A program made the position numbers and the translations under genes. Below, one piece after another: positions 44,884 through 56,295 of a DNA stretch of 64,000 bases; positions within the stretch are counted from its first letter, which is position 1; every line of letters begins with the position of its first letter. Below the pieces are notes generated by a model. That model had not been told where the DNA came from and searched no databases. It saw nothing but the letters and a program-made list of their open reading frames with translations. The stretch is taken from assembly GCA_030704615.1 (NCBI GenBank), contig CM060731.1, forward strand, positions 93,288,756 through 93,352,755, written 5' to 3'. The DNA comes from Takakia lepidozioides (lineage: Eukaryota > Streptophyta > Takakiopsida > Takakiales > Takakiaceae).

Positions 44884-46590
44884 AAATGCGAATGCGGCGC
44901 CGCATTTCCGTTAAGTACGATCACTCTGCTACACATCCGTACTTGTTGGAAGAAAATGCGGCACCGCATTTCCGTTCCACCTTCACATACCTTAGTTGTT
45001 GAACGGAAATACGGTGCCGCATTTCCGTCCCACAGCTCCAAGTATGAGATTCAAAAGGGAAATGCGGCGCCGCATTTCCGTTCTGGAATGTCGAAAGGTG
45101 CGATTGGGACGGGAATGAGGCACAACATTTCAGTTCCCGTGGTTCATGATTTTCAATGTGAACGGAAATGCGGTACCGCATTTCCGTTCCCACTTCACAT
45201 CCGTTAGTGATGAATGGAAATGCCGTGCCACATTTCCGTTCGGGAAAGTATAGAGGTCTCACCTGGACAGAAATGCGGTGCCGCATTTCCGGTCCGGAAA
45301 GTTTGAAGGTCTCACATGGATGGAAATGCGGGTACACATTTCGTAGCACAGCTCCAGGCCCAATATACAAAACGGAAATGCGGCGCCGCATTTCCGTTCT
45401 AGAATGTCGGAAGGTGCGACTCGAACGGAAATGCGGTGCCGGATTTCTGTTCCCGTTGCGCACGATTTTCAGTCAGAATGGAAATGCGGTACCGCATTTC
45501 CGTTCTGTAGAGTATTAACGTCTGACGCTGGCGGAATCCGTGCCGCATTTTCGTTCCACAGCTCCATGCCTCACATACAAAACGGAAATGCGGCGCCGCA
45601 TTTCCGTTTTGGAATGTCGGAAGGTGCGACTCCGACGGAAATGCGGTACCGCATTTCAGTTCCGAGGTTTCAGGATATTTCATCAGAACGGAAATGCGGT
45701 GCCGCATTTCCCTTTTGAATCTAATACATTCCGTTCTGGAATGTTGGGAGGTGCGACTCGGATGGAAATGCGTTGCCGCATTTCAGTTCCGACGGTTCAC
45801 GATTTTCAGTCAGAACGGAAATGCGGTACCGCATTTCCGTTCTGGAATGTTGGTAGGTGCGACTCGGATGGAAATACGGTGCCGCATTTTAGTTCAGATG
45901 GTTCACGATTTTCAGTCAGAACGGAAATGCGTTGCCGCATTTCCGTTCTGGATAGTATGAATGTCTCAAGCGGTCGGAATTGCGCTGTATGAAGCTGTCG
46001 GAATCGCACTCGGCTCCATGCATCAGATACAAAATGGAAATGCGGCGCCGCATTTCCGTTCTGGAATGTCGAAAAGTGCGACTCGGACGGAAATGCGGTG
46101 CCGCATTTCTGTTCCCGTTGTTCATAAATCTCAATCAGAACGGAAATGCGGTACCGCATTTCCGTTCCACCTTCACATACCGTGCTTGTGGAATGAAAAT
46201 GCGGTACCGCATTTCCGTTCTGGAGAGTATGAATGTCTTTTAAGGACGGAAATGTGCTGCAGCATTTCAATCCCTCAGCTCCATGCATCAGATACAAAAT
46301 GGAAATGCGGCGCCGCATTTCCGTTCTGAAATGTCGGAAAAGTGCGACTCGGACGGAAATGCGGTGCCGCATTTCTGTTCCCGTTGTTCATAAATCTCAA
46401 TCAGAACGGAAATGCGGTACCGCATTTCCGTTCCACCTTCACATACCGTGCTTGCTGGATGGAAATGCGTTACCGCATTTCCGTTCTGGAGAGTATAAAG
46501 GTTTCCCCCGGACGGAAACTCGGTGCCGCATTTCCGTCGCTCTGGTGCATGACCAAGATGCAATACGGAAATGCGGCGCCGTATTTCCGT
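44884..46590. repeat. Palindrome array 2 with higher-order structure
   Basis: About 31 palindromes of the core GAAATGCGGYRCCGCATTTC at nearly constant spacing of about 53 bp, separated by about 31-bp spacers. The spacers cycle through about five types, for example those containing GAATGTCG, CAATCAGAAC, CTTCACATAC, GAGAGTATGAATG and CATCAGATACAAAA. This gives a higher-order unit of about 265 bp, best seen in 46037-46301 against 46302-46566. Central dinucleotides follow the spacer type: CG, TG, TA, TA/TG, then a degenerate one. Long open frames on both strands here are by-products of the repetition. Confidence 0.92.
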
Positions 46591-47017
46591 CCACCAGCAA
46601 TCGAAAGAATCACTCGGGACGGGAAATCTGGAACCTGAATGGGTTGCATTGTTCCGAAACAACACAATTGCGGCCAGTCTTGATGAGCACAACTTGGTTG
46701 TCTGACAGTTTTAACCAGCAGTCCTGGCACTTGTCAGTGCGAACGTTCCTGTCTGCACCGAGAATACTGCTGGATCCACCCTCAGGAGAAACTGTCAGGA
46801 GATGTTATTTCGTCGCCGAATCGGCCATCATTGTCATACTCACTGGCTATGGAATCAAACCTCCCACCTTCATGCATGTAGCTTGAAACAATACTTTCCA
46901 CTTCAATGTGCGACTTCCAATCGTCGATGGACTCCGCAGATCCACTTAGATGGTGCCTGTGAGCCTTGGTCTGTCGCTATACTGAACCTCGCACTTGCCA
47001 ACTCCGTGCGGTGTTCG

Positions 47018-50000
47018 ATGGCTCCGAATTCCTACGCTATAGTTTGCTGTCCTCCGCAACTTGGGAGAGCCTGGATCCCAAACGAGGGAGGACTTTGCAG
47101 AGTGACTGAAACTTACCTTTGTTCCAAATTCAAGCTCAAACCGGGCACAGTTTATTTGGAAGAAGAAAGGAAGGATGTTCCTGGACAGGTTGACGAGACC
47201 ATTGTCGTGCTAGGTAACGACGGAGGTTGCGGAATCGAATGGCACGTTCCCCCGTCAGACACCATCCTGTACCGAGCTGGAATGCCCATTCCCTTTCCGA
47301 ATCAGTCGCTGCCCACACCATCCACAAAGGAGTCCGGAAACCGAGAGGCGGCCACTGCCAACAGAGAGGTATGCAACGATAATCATTCCCGACCTGGACC
47401 GTCAAGACCCTCCATAGCTTCTCGTGTGGACGTATTCGACATTTCCGACGAGGAAGATGATTGCATTGAGGTACCCATGTCCTCCACACGGTCGTTCAAA
47501 TCCGGCATGGACGTCTCTGTAGGTGCTACGAATGTGCCCTCGAGCATAACTCCAACCCGGTCCATTGTGCAGCTCCTACGACAACATCACCTCGATGGTT
47601 CTCGCTCCGAGCTGGCTGCTCTCGACTATGCCAAATTCCCAGTCAGAAAGGTAACGTTTCTGCCTCCCGAAGTCGATGGCAATGTCATCTTCGAGTTTCC
47701 ACCTGTTTCTTCGTCAAAGAAAGCCTCCGGGATGTTAACAGACATGGATCGAAAGCATGACGGACACCCCTGGTGTGTGACGAAGACCAGTAGCACGAAA
47801 ATTGCTGATGGTGTTCGTGTACGATATGTCCTCTGTGCGGGGAAGCTGAGGTGCCTCAATCCCACCTGCTTCCACTTTCTCTCCAAAGGAGGGCGGAGAA
47901 ACGAGACGGATTGGACTGGCACAACGCATCATCCATTCATTGTCTCCAGCCAAGCTCCTGCGGGTTCTTTCAAGTGTGCACATTGCAAAGAACCACCGAC
48001 GTGCATGTCCATGTGCAGAGCCAAGCAATACTACGTTATCCATTTGCTCCCGGACTTGACTAGAGCTTGCATACACGTTGGGGTCCACTGCCACCCCTTG
48101 GCGAGAGGCAACATGCGTGAGGCTGTGCAGGAAGCACACGACATCATAAAAGAGGAGGTGAAATTGAGCCCCGGAGCCAGACCAAAGCAGATTCAGCTGA
48201 AGGCAGCCCACAAGATTGCTCTTGGCAAAATCATGTCTGAAGATGGTTCCGACCGAGAGCCCTTGACCGAAGACGAGATGCGTGACCTCTTGGAGTCCGT
48301 CTCGCACGTTTGTAGTCCGAATGTGCGGAATCACATCGTATCTTGCAAGCAGGAGTTCGGCAGGGGGTCGGACATGTACTCAATCCTGGAGGTGAAACGA
48401 ATGACTGGATATGACTACATCCAAGGTAGCAGGTTTCCAGGGCAAGGCAGCGAATCCGATCGTTGTTACATTTTCAAAATGTCGACGTGTGGGCCTGGGA
48501 GTGGAGTCGACTTGGTCACTCGCATGACAACTGGAAACTTGTCGAATGCTTGGGTGATGTTTGATCACATCAAGCGAATTACAAACCATCAGTGGGTGAC
48601 TATGGGTGCGCATGTTTATGACTATCACTCCAAGAGGCTCATGACGATTGCAATCTGCGAGATGAAAGGGGAGGACACACAGTCCGAGATGCATCTGTGG
48701 GAGGGCATAAACGAGCAGATGGCAAGGGCGGGATTGCCAGAGCCCAATTTCAGGGGATTCATGGCAGACAACGCTCAGGCCAACTGGGCAGCGGTGCGGC
48801 GTGTGTACGGTGAGGACCCCAATGTTCCAATGGAGGGGAAAGAGAGATCCTGTGGATTCCATTGGATGCAGAGTCTATCCCACTACACTACCAAATTTGT
48901 TGCTAGCTCATTCCAGGCTGAACACCGTGTCCTTTGTACGGCGTGGAAGGATGCACCCACATTTGATGACGCGGAGGTTAAGTTTGCTATCATCGAGGCT
49001 TGGTGGAACACGTCAGGTGCAGTGGAGACAACCAATCTGGGAGCATTGCACAGCTGGTTGGGGTGGTGGCATTTTCGGTATCGACAGTTCGGACAGTACA
49101 TGCGGGAGGTAGGCTGCTGTCAATTTCGTTCATTTGTCTTTCTGTTACGGACATTTCGATTGGTCCCTCACCATTGTTTGTGTCCTTCTAGGAGCGGTGC
49201 TTGGATTCCGACACGGACATGCCGAACACGAATATGGCAGAATCGGTCCACTCCTCCTGGCGAGCGTCTTCTGCCGCACATCTGGTGGACGTAGTGACGG
49301 CCACAACGGAGGACATCGACAGAGCAATCATGCAGCAAGCCACGTACTACAAGTTCCTGAGCGGCAAACAATGGGGCTTTGGGCCGGACAGGGAGGAATT
49401 GTTGGTACGAACAGCTTCGAGGTCCAAGAATCCAGTGAAATGGGCGACAGCATTGCGAGAGAAGATCAAAGGGACGCCTCTGCACCGCAGAGGTGAACAC
49501 CTAGAGGGGGACGTCCGGACTCGCCCTGTCAGGCGGAGGATTGAAGAGGAACCCGGGTGCGAAGAGGATTCCTGGAGATCCGACAGGAACATTCGGACAG
49601 CACCTCGAGGTCCCGTCATGTTGCCGCACAATGTGTCTTCCAGCAGTGGAAGCCCAAGAAATTCCAGATCGCCGTCGCCTTCAACCGGGGATTTCGTGCA
49701 ACAAATTCCCACCGCTCCCTTGCCCCACATTCCGCCCGCTGTTATGCAGTATGGCCAAGCCATTGTGGAGACGACTGTGTCTGCATCACAGTGGAGAATT
49801 GCTCGCACAAAGCCGTCGTTTCGAGGAAGGTGTTCCGCAATTCGTGTGGATACACGGCAACGTTGTTTAGAGATGATAAGGAGGAATCCAGATGGGGCTG
49901 TCCCTGCTCCTACTTTTACAGGAAGATTTGTCCATGCAAAGTTTGCGGAGGCGACAACCACCCAGTTCTGGTTCTGCAGGCACGACATTATGACTTGCGT

Positions 50001-50622
50001 GTATGGAAAGCCCAAGTACGGCATACAAACAATGCCAGAGGCTCCCCCGGTGTGGCCGGTGGAACCAGGCTGCGATCTGAGTCAGGTTGAGGCCGACGCC
50101 CTTACCGCCGCAGGATTTCGGATGGTGCAGCGCACTGACGTCCCCAGAGAACCATTTCCGCTTCCACAGCCTCCACCACCGACCCCTGTGAGAGCAAGAA
50201 CAATGGGACACGACAGCTCTAAGCATCCTACACACCGTTGGGGGAAACCGAAGAGGCGGCGACCTCCCTCAAAAGTGAACGAGACAAGGATGGGGAATGC
50301 ACTTCGGATGAACTGTACAATCCAGAGCTCGACAGAAGTGCCCCCACCAGGATTCGGGCGTGTGTATCAAATGGCCACGGCGGGCTCAGCTGTTCGCAAT
50401 GAGGTGTACACCATCACCATTTCAGAATTACCCACCTGCAATTGCACCGACTTCCAGATCATGGCGAACAAGGGGGCATCATACTGCCCTTGCAAGCATT
50501 TGTACTACGTGTACCTAAAGAGACTCCGTTGTAATTCCACAACTCATCACTTCATACATGCACCAGGGTTGAGCCCCCAGGAGGTTGACACTCTTCTGAA
50601 TATGGATCCAGGGGACCAGTGA
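47018..50622 (+). CDS. MULE-type transposase with SWIM zinc finger, two exons
   Basis: Exons 47018-49108 and 49192-50622, about 1173 aa. I chose the ATG at 47018 (MAPNSYAIVCC) because it aligns with MSPNSDVVILYC of copy D; in-frame codons further up lie in array-edge sequence. Domains: an N-terminal region; a Cys/His-rich segment (DGHPWC, AGKLRCLNPTCFHF, FKCAHCKEPPTCM) like the zinc folds of MULE N-termini; the catalytic core with MTIAICEMKGEDTQ, GFMADNAQANW and RSCGFHWMQSL (Asp and C..H of MULE cores); then a basic linker and a SWIM finger (YTITISELPTCNCTD, SYCPCKHLYYVYLK). The 83-bp intron (GTAGGC...CTTCTAG) is conserved in copies A and B. This is the only apparently intact transposase in the window and the likely source of the element's mobility. 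Confidence 0.82.
49109..49191 (+). other. Intron of the MULE/SWIM transposase
   Basis: GTAGGCTGC...TCCTTCTAG, 83 bp. Removing it joins QYMRE to ERCLDSDTDMPNTN in frame. Introns of about 117 and 137 bp lie at the equivalent position in copies A and B, so the intron predates the copies. Confidence 0.85.
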
Positions 50623-51473
50623 GCTTGGCTTGCGGTCCACATACAATGGTACGCCCATCCTTTTCGGATAGTAGAACTGTACTGCTGCCAGTACCTCAGA
50701 CTCTGGCCACACAAAGGTCCGACATATGTCTTGCCTACCAGTAACCTGTTTTGCTCGAACTAAGATATTACTATATCGTTCACTTGTTTCCACGTGCATG
50801 TATTTTTGTATGTTGGAGGGTTCATGTTTTTCTGCTTTCCGAAAACTTGCTTTCCTCATTCGACCTCCGACAAGGAAATGCGGCGCCGCATTTCCAAGTA
50901 TCGTCGTAGGTACCCCCAGAGGCGGCCTTCGCCAACACCAAACCGTTCCGAAATTTCGCACATGCGAACCCTAATGCGGCACCCTATTTCTCAGTTCAGT
51001 TGCAAACCTTTCCCGCCGAATACCCGAAGAAGACAGAATTGTGAAGTACTGCAGACTGTATTGGTGCAGACTCCATTGGTTCAATCGCGGCAAAAGGGTC
51101 AGCTTCATTCCAATGTTAAGGCATGTAAAACCGCGGAATACTCTATACAGGCCAGTATGCGACGTCCTTTTGCAGTGGTATACTGGATTTCCCGTTGCAC
51201 GGTCACTTATTTCCATGAGCGGATCTAAAAAACCATGAGCGGACTTGTTACTGACGACATATCTTTGCCGCATTACATGATCTGGAACGTCCAAAAACGG
51301 CAAGGTCAAATAAAAAACTATTATTTTAATACTTGTTTAATCTGCCGCATTTCCAAATTTGGAGGAGTCCGCTCATGAAATCCGCGTATCTTAGACTTCG
51401 TCTCACCGCTCATGCGGCTCATGCGGCTCATGGCTCATGGCTCATGGTTTCTGCTCATGAAATAGTAAACCTC
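50623..51473. repeat. Right subterminal region and terminal inverted repeat
   Basis: Non-coding end of the large element. One perfect palindrome of the array type lies at about 50876-50896, and a degraded one (AATGCGGCACCCTATTT) at about 50971. The last 70 bp hold repeated GCTCATGCGGCTCATGGCTC motifs and end GCTCATGAAATAGTAAACCTC. They are followed by the GTTGCAGG duplicate. Confidence 0.75.
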
Positions 51474-53324
51474 GTTGCAGGTGCTCCTCTTGCAACTCCA
51501 ATTTTATGGAATTTTTTGTGTGTCGTCAAAGGGACTGGGTCCAATGAAAGAGGCAAGTGCATTCCCGGGCTTGCATTGGTATTTTTGGGTCACCAAAGCT
51601 AAACACAATCCGCACAACATTCCAATTAGCTTGTGCGTTGTCTGCCATGAACCCTGTGAAATTTGCATCTGGCAAACCATGAACTCTCATGACGTTAACT
51701 ACAGCCTTCCACATAAGAATTTGGGACTCTGTGTCCTACGACTGCATGTCACAAACAGCAATAGTCATAACTCGCTGGTACGTAGGATCATACACATGAC
51801 AGGCCATGGTCGTCCAATCCTTCACTGGCTTCACGTGATCAAACATTACCCAGGACTTATGAAGATTACCCCCGGCCTGCATTCTACGCACCAGGCTTAC
51901 TCCAGAATCCTCCGCAACTGTGGCATCTTGAACAAGTATACTTTTTGGGACCCCTGTCCTGGGAAAACACTGTCCTGGATGAAGTCGTATCGACTTTTGC
52001 GCTTCAATTCTAGGATGATATCTACGTATCATTTGTTGCCTGCCCCAGTCCTAAGGACGTTGATTTGATAACGAGCATTTGGAAAAGCCAATGTTGAGAA
52101 ATGGTCCATCACAAAGTCAAGCGATGCACTATCAAACTTAGTCGTTGTCTCGTCTGATTCCCCCAGCAGATATTTTTGCAGGAAGCCTTTGCTTGCTGCC
52201 ATAGCAATGGCTGATGGTGATGCAGTGGGAGCATTTTGAAATTCTTGTTGAAGCAGCGAACGCACTGTCTCAACACTCTCCCTGCAATCTCCTCGCAACA
52301 CTGGATGTGCATGGGTGCCAAAATGGATACAAGCCCGTGTGAGGTGGTTGATACGGTGTAGCACGTAGTACATCCGTGCATTGCATTCCGCCATGCAGTG
52401 TGGCACGACTTTACAAAACTTGCAAATGACGGAACTGCTCTTTGGAGGAGCACACCCTACTTGAAATGGGTTTTCGCAGACTCCTTCCCACTCCGTCTCA
52501 TTTTCCACACCGGCCATTTGGAAATGCTGGCAATCCGAATTTGCACAACGCAAGGGCCCAGCGCAAATGGATCTCTGAAACTTCAGGCCATGCGGATTGC
52601 AGATATTGGAAGTTTTAGTCCGACACCATGGGTGTCCATTGTGTTTCTTGTCCATGCCCGCCATGAGTCCAGCCAAACCTCCACATGACGTCGGAGGTGG
52701 CAGTTCAAAAACGATGTCTCCATCAAAATCAGCAGGTAGAAATTTCACTCTTTGGATCCGTTGTGTTTCCCAAACAATGCCTCTCACATCACTCTTGCAT
52801 CCTGGCAACCCTCTCAACAACTGCAACTTAGGAATGACACTAATGATCTCCTGGACATCGGGGTCTACCCGTATAGGAGGGTTCGTAGGAAGAGGGACCT
52901 CCGTGATATCGTCTTATGATCTGTCGGAGAGGTCGACAAATGTCGTGGAGGTAGTTTCTTCTGTCTTGATGGGGACCGATTTTGGCGCATGCGCCACCAA
53001 AGCTGCTGTTCCGGGCGTGAGTATAGTGTCCAATGAAAGGCGTCTCTGATCTCCATGAACGCGGTACTTGGCGGGTGGAACTCTCCACTCTCTACGACCA
53101 TCCCGTTTATGCGGCTTCTGAACATGTGTTCCCTCGACCTTCCCACTACTATTGTATATCCCTCTGACCACATGGACAGTTCCTGGCTCAAAGCGGAATG
53201 TTATGCAAATCAAATCCTCCTCAACAACGGTCAGGCCATTGTCGTCGGCCACGGTGCTCAGGTACTCGGCTTGCAGAGGGCAGTACAATATTACCACATC
53301 TGAGTTGGGAGACATTGCGTGCAT
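51474..53324 (-). pseudogene. MULE/SWIM transposase, N-terminal half (copy D), split from copy B
   Basis: Reads from MHAMSPNSDVVILYCPLQAE (53324) through the Cys-rich module (GHPWCRTKTS, AGPLRCANSDCQHF, ICKFCKVVPHCMAEC) and the catalytic core (VMFDHVKPVKDWTTMACHVY, GFMADNAQANW, ECTCLFHWTQSL). It stops at the insertion point of the 15.5-kb element, with EEHLQ. Frameshifts at about 52830, 52030, 51720 and 51545 show it was decayed, or has decayed since. Its other half is copy B (34307-35984). It is more similar in sequence to copy A than to the transposase of the inserted element. Confidence 0.82.
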
Positions 53325-53691
53325 GGACTGGGATCAGGCACGCTGGACAATGTGGGGCGACTCCTCTTTTGTGTTCATACTATTTAGCTTTGTACTTTCT
53401 CCTTTCCATCATTCTCATGATAATCATGCAGCATTTTGCCGCCATAGAAACAGTTGAGCAGAATTAAGAATTATGAGGGTGCGTTCAATTTTCTGACAAT
53501 GACCCCTACAACAGATCGCGGTATTTATGACTGTATATATGACTATTCTACAGTCATAAACGGTACACATGACTTCTATGACTATAAGTCGTGCAAACCA
53601 AGTGAATACAATGAGTACAGGATGGTACGGTCCGGATGAGTACAGTCAGATGAACCAAGTGATATCTCTCACTGCAGTCATATATACCATA
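53325..53691. other. Spacer with a 12-bp hairpin
   Basis: No gene. TTTATGACTGTA and TACAGTCATAAA form perfect arms at about 53525-53561 around a loop of about 13 bp. Several further TATGACT copies lie nearby. Confidence 0.55.
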
Positions 53692-54300
53692 TGTCACGGA
53701 CATAGCCCAAAGGAACTTACCAGGAGTAAATACCAAAAGTTACCAAGTTACCATGTTACCGGTAGTTACCATGATTTATCATAATTTACTATGATCTACC
53801 ATGATTTACCATTACTTACCAAGTTACCGGGAGTTTACCAAATTACCAAGAGTAATTTGGGAAACTGCTCAGGAAGCTTCATTTGGAGGAAACTTCTCCA
53901 TCAAGATACCTCATTTGTTTAAGGAAGCTTTTCCATCAAGAAACCTTTGTTTAATCTTGGAAACTTCTCCAGCAAGAAACCTCCATAGGGGGAAGCTTCT
54001 TAGTAACCAGTATATATAGGAGGTGGGACTGGACACTCTTCAGTCTCGCCAACACAAGTTCAAGCTACTCTTGTTCTCAGTCCCAGTACTCCAGTCCAGC
54101 TTCCAGTACTCTAGCCCAGTTTCCAGTATCTGTTACCCCAGTCCAGTTTCCAGCATTCCAGTATTCGAGTCGAGTTCCAGTAGCTTGTACTCTTGTCCAT
54201 TGTTATAAAGTTCATCTTGATTCATGTTTAACCATCATGCATTCAGCCACACCGACCTTGACTTCTTGTCTAGTCTTGTACCTCGAGTCTGATATCTTGT
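53692..54300 (+). repeat. LTR of a second Ty3 family (element 4), 3' edge uncertain
   Basis: Begins TGTCACGGACATAG, a start common to Ty3 LTRs. It holds an 11-bp-type tandem repeat (TTACCATGATT and variants, about 53725-53850), runs of GAAACTTCTCCA-CAAGAAACCT, and a TATA box (CAGTATATATAGG, about 54010), followed by CCAGTTCCAGT-rich repeats. The end before gag (about 54300-54345) could not be fixed, because the primer site is not one I recognise. Confidence 0.6.
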
Positions 54301-54381
54301 TTGTGTTCAGTCATGTTCTCGTCCTTGATAGTTTGGCGAGACTAAAGTTTGTTCCTTAGTTAGTTAAGATGGAAGACACAT

Positions 54382-56295
54382 TTGCAAATGGTCGCCACAT
54401 TGCAGAGTCTTCAGCTCCAGATGCAAGAACTTCGTGCCTCTACTGCCCAACTACAAGCTGAGCAGTCTCAAGACCTTGGCAATGCTCTCAATAATTTGCA
54501 ACAACAAATTTCAGAGTTGAAGGAGTCGAACAATGGATCTTCAACCTTACGAGTCTCTACTACAACAAATCATACTACAACGGTTCCTCCAAATCTTCAA
54601 CAGATTACAAGGGAACCAAAGGTCAGCATGCCCAAGAAATTTGATGGGACGAGATCAAGATTTCGCGGTTTTGTTCAACAAGTACGATTGTTCCTACGAC
54701 TACATCCACAACGCTACTCTGATGAAGGTATTCAAGTGGGATTCGTGGGCACCATTCTATCAGACATTGCCCTATCTTGGTTTGCACCGCTATTAGAGAA
54801 AAATCCGCATTTACTATACAATTTTGAAGCGTTCATGTCCGAGTTCACTGCAACGTTTGGAGAGAATGATAGAGAGAGAATTGCATAGACAAAGATACGA
54901 AATCTTCGACAATGAGCACGTCCAGCTTCCGTTTAATGCTGTCGAATTTTGACAACTTGCGTGCGACCTCGACTGGAATGAGAAGAGCCTCATTAGTCAG
55001 TTTCGATGTGGCCTAAAAGATGATGTTAAAGATTTGTTGCTGACAATGCCAAACGTGAGTACACTGAGCGAATTCATCATCCAAGTCATTGCATGCGATA
55101 ATCGTTTGTTCGAAAGACGTCAAAAGAAGCGATCTGGATGGTCGACGACGCACCATGCCGCTGCTACTACGGCACCGAATACAACGATCCATCAGCCATC
55201 CGGTAATGATCCTATGCAGATTGATGCTGTCCCAAGAAAAAAAAGAAGACGCTCTCGAAGGAATTATGCCTTTATTGCGGAGAAGATGATCACATGCATT
55301 AAACGGGCCAACAAACAGAAGATTCAAAGCTCGGGGGCACAACTCAAGTGTTCGATACGAGGAGATTGGAAAATGAAGATGTCCAGTCACAGTAGGGACC
55401 ATGCGGCTGGACACTCCAAATTCCTCAAAAAAAACAGGTTTTTTCTACCTCCAGACCTTGTCTACCTTGTTTCACAGTTCCAGTAAAGATCAGGGATGCA
55501 AATCGAGATATCTCGTAGAAGCACTTTTGGACTCGGGCGCTTCAGCGTATTTTATTGACAAAGATTTTGCGAAGCAACACAATTTAACGCTCGTAAGAAA
55601 GAAATTATCGGCCCCTGTTGAAGTCATCGATAGACGACCATTAGCATCAGGAAATGTTAACCATGAAACTCGACCCCTTGAAGTGAAGCTTAAAAATCTA
55701 GCATCACAGATTGTTTTAAATGTCATCCAGTCTCCAACGAATCATGTGATACTTGGACTTCCCTGGTTTGTACTTTCATAATCCTGATCTGACATCGACT
55801 GGCGATCACGAAAATTTTCGGCAAGACAAAAATGCAAAAATACCAAAGGTATTAACCCCTGTTTCTTGAGCTAGAGCCTTCATGAGAGCTACGAAGAAAG
55901 ACGCGACATTTGCACTTTATGCGACTCCGATCAAAACCACAACAGACCAAGGTACTTCGACATTACCCACTCAATATCAAGATTTCAATGATGTTTTCGA
56001 GAAGAAAAATGCAGACATGTTGCCAAAACATCGACCTTATGATTGTGCAATTGAGTTGCAAGAATGAGCTCAACCACCATTCGGCCCGATCTACAATTTA
56101 TCTCAGACGGAGCTGGCTGCTTTAAGCGAATACATTGATGAAAATTTGTCAAAGAATTTCATTCAACATTCGAAATCACCCGCGGGAGCACCTATCTTAT
56201 TTGTGAAGAAGAAGGACGGATCGTTACGCATGTGTGTGGACTATCGTGGGCTCAACAAAGTCACTATAAAAAATCGTTACCCACTACCGCTGATT
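54382..56295 (+). pseudogene. Ty3 gag-protease-RT fragment, element 4
   Basis: Gag starts near ATGGTCGCCACATTGCAG, with a coiled-coil-like N-terminus (LQQQISELKESN). Then comes a gag domain of the fungal/plant Tf type (MPKKFDGTRSRFRGFVQQV), interrupted by stops at about 54886-54950. A degraded zinc knuckle follows, then a retropepsin (VEALLDSGASAYFIDKDFAK, VILGLPWFV). The RT opens with [19 protein letters not shown] and [20 protein letters not shown] but is cut at about 56295, before the catalytic motifs, by sequence of the large DNA element. It belongs to a different lineage from elements 1-3. Confidence 0.85.

Larger units (their letters stand above)
35985..51473. mobile_element. 15.5-kb MULE-related DNA transposon carrying a ParB-methyltransferase gene and palindrome arrays
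   Basis: The left end GGGGGCTGCTATTTCATGAG and the right end, in reverse complement GAGGTTTACTATTTCATGAG, match at 16 of 20 positions. Both run on into clustered GAGCCATGAGC motifs. GTTGCAGG flanks both sides (35977-35984 and 51474-51481), and 8-10-bp duplications are usual for MULEs. The element interrupts a transposase gene whose two halves (D and B) become contiguous when the element and one GTTGCAGG are removed. Contents from left to right: a divergent small-gene pair, palindrome array 1, the ParB-methyltransferase gene (minus), palindrome array 2, and the SWIM transposase (plus). The transposase frame looks intact. Confidence 0.85.

Noticed and set aside
44921-46372. Open frames of 100-190 codons in the palindrome arrays reading repeated GNAAPHF or CRISV motifs
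   Set aside because: These are translations of the palindrome itself. Both strands give similar peptides because the motif is self-complementary.
44884-46590. CRISPR array
   Set aside because: Repeats of about 22 bp with about 31-bp spacers look superficially similar. But the repeats are full palindromes with variable centres, the spacers recur in a fixed cycle, the host is eukaryotic, and no cas genes are present.
46802-47017. Upstream start (46802) for the transposase
   Set aside because: The extra 72 codons have no counterpart in copy D and overlap the array edge. The alignment of copies begins at 47018.
35985-51473. Helitron or Maverick/Polinton identity
   Set aside because: No Rep-helicase, DNA polymerase B, integrase or capsid genes are present. 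The transposase has MULE-type C..H and SWIM features, and an 8-bp duplication is present.
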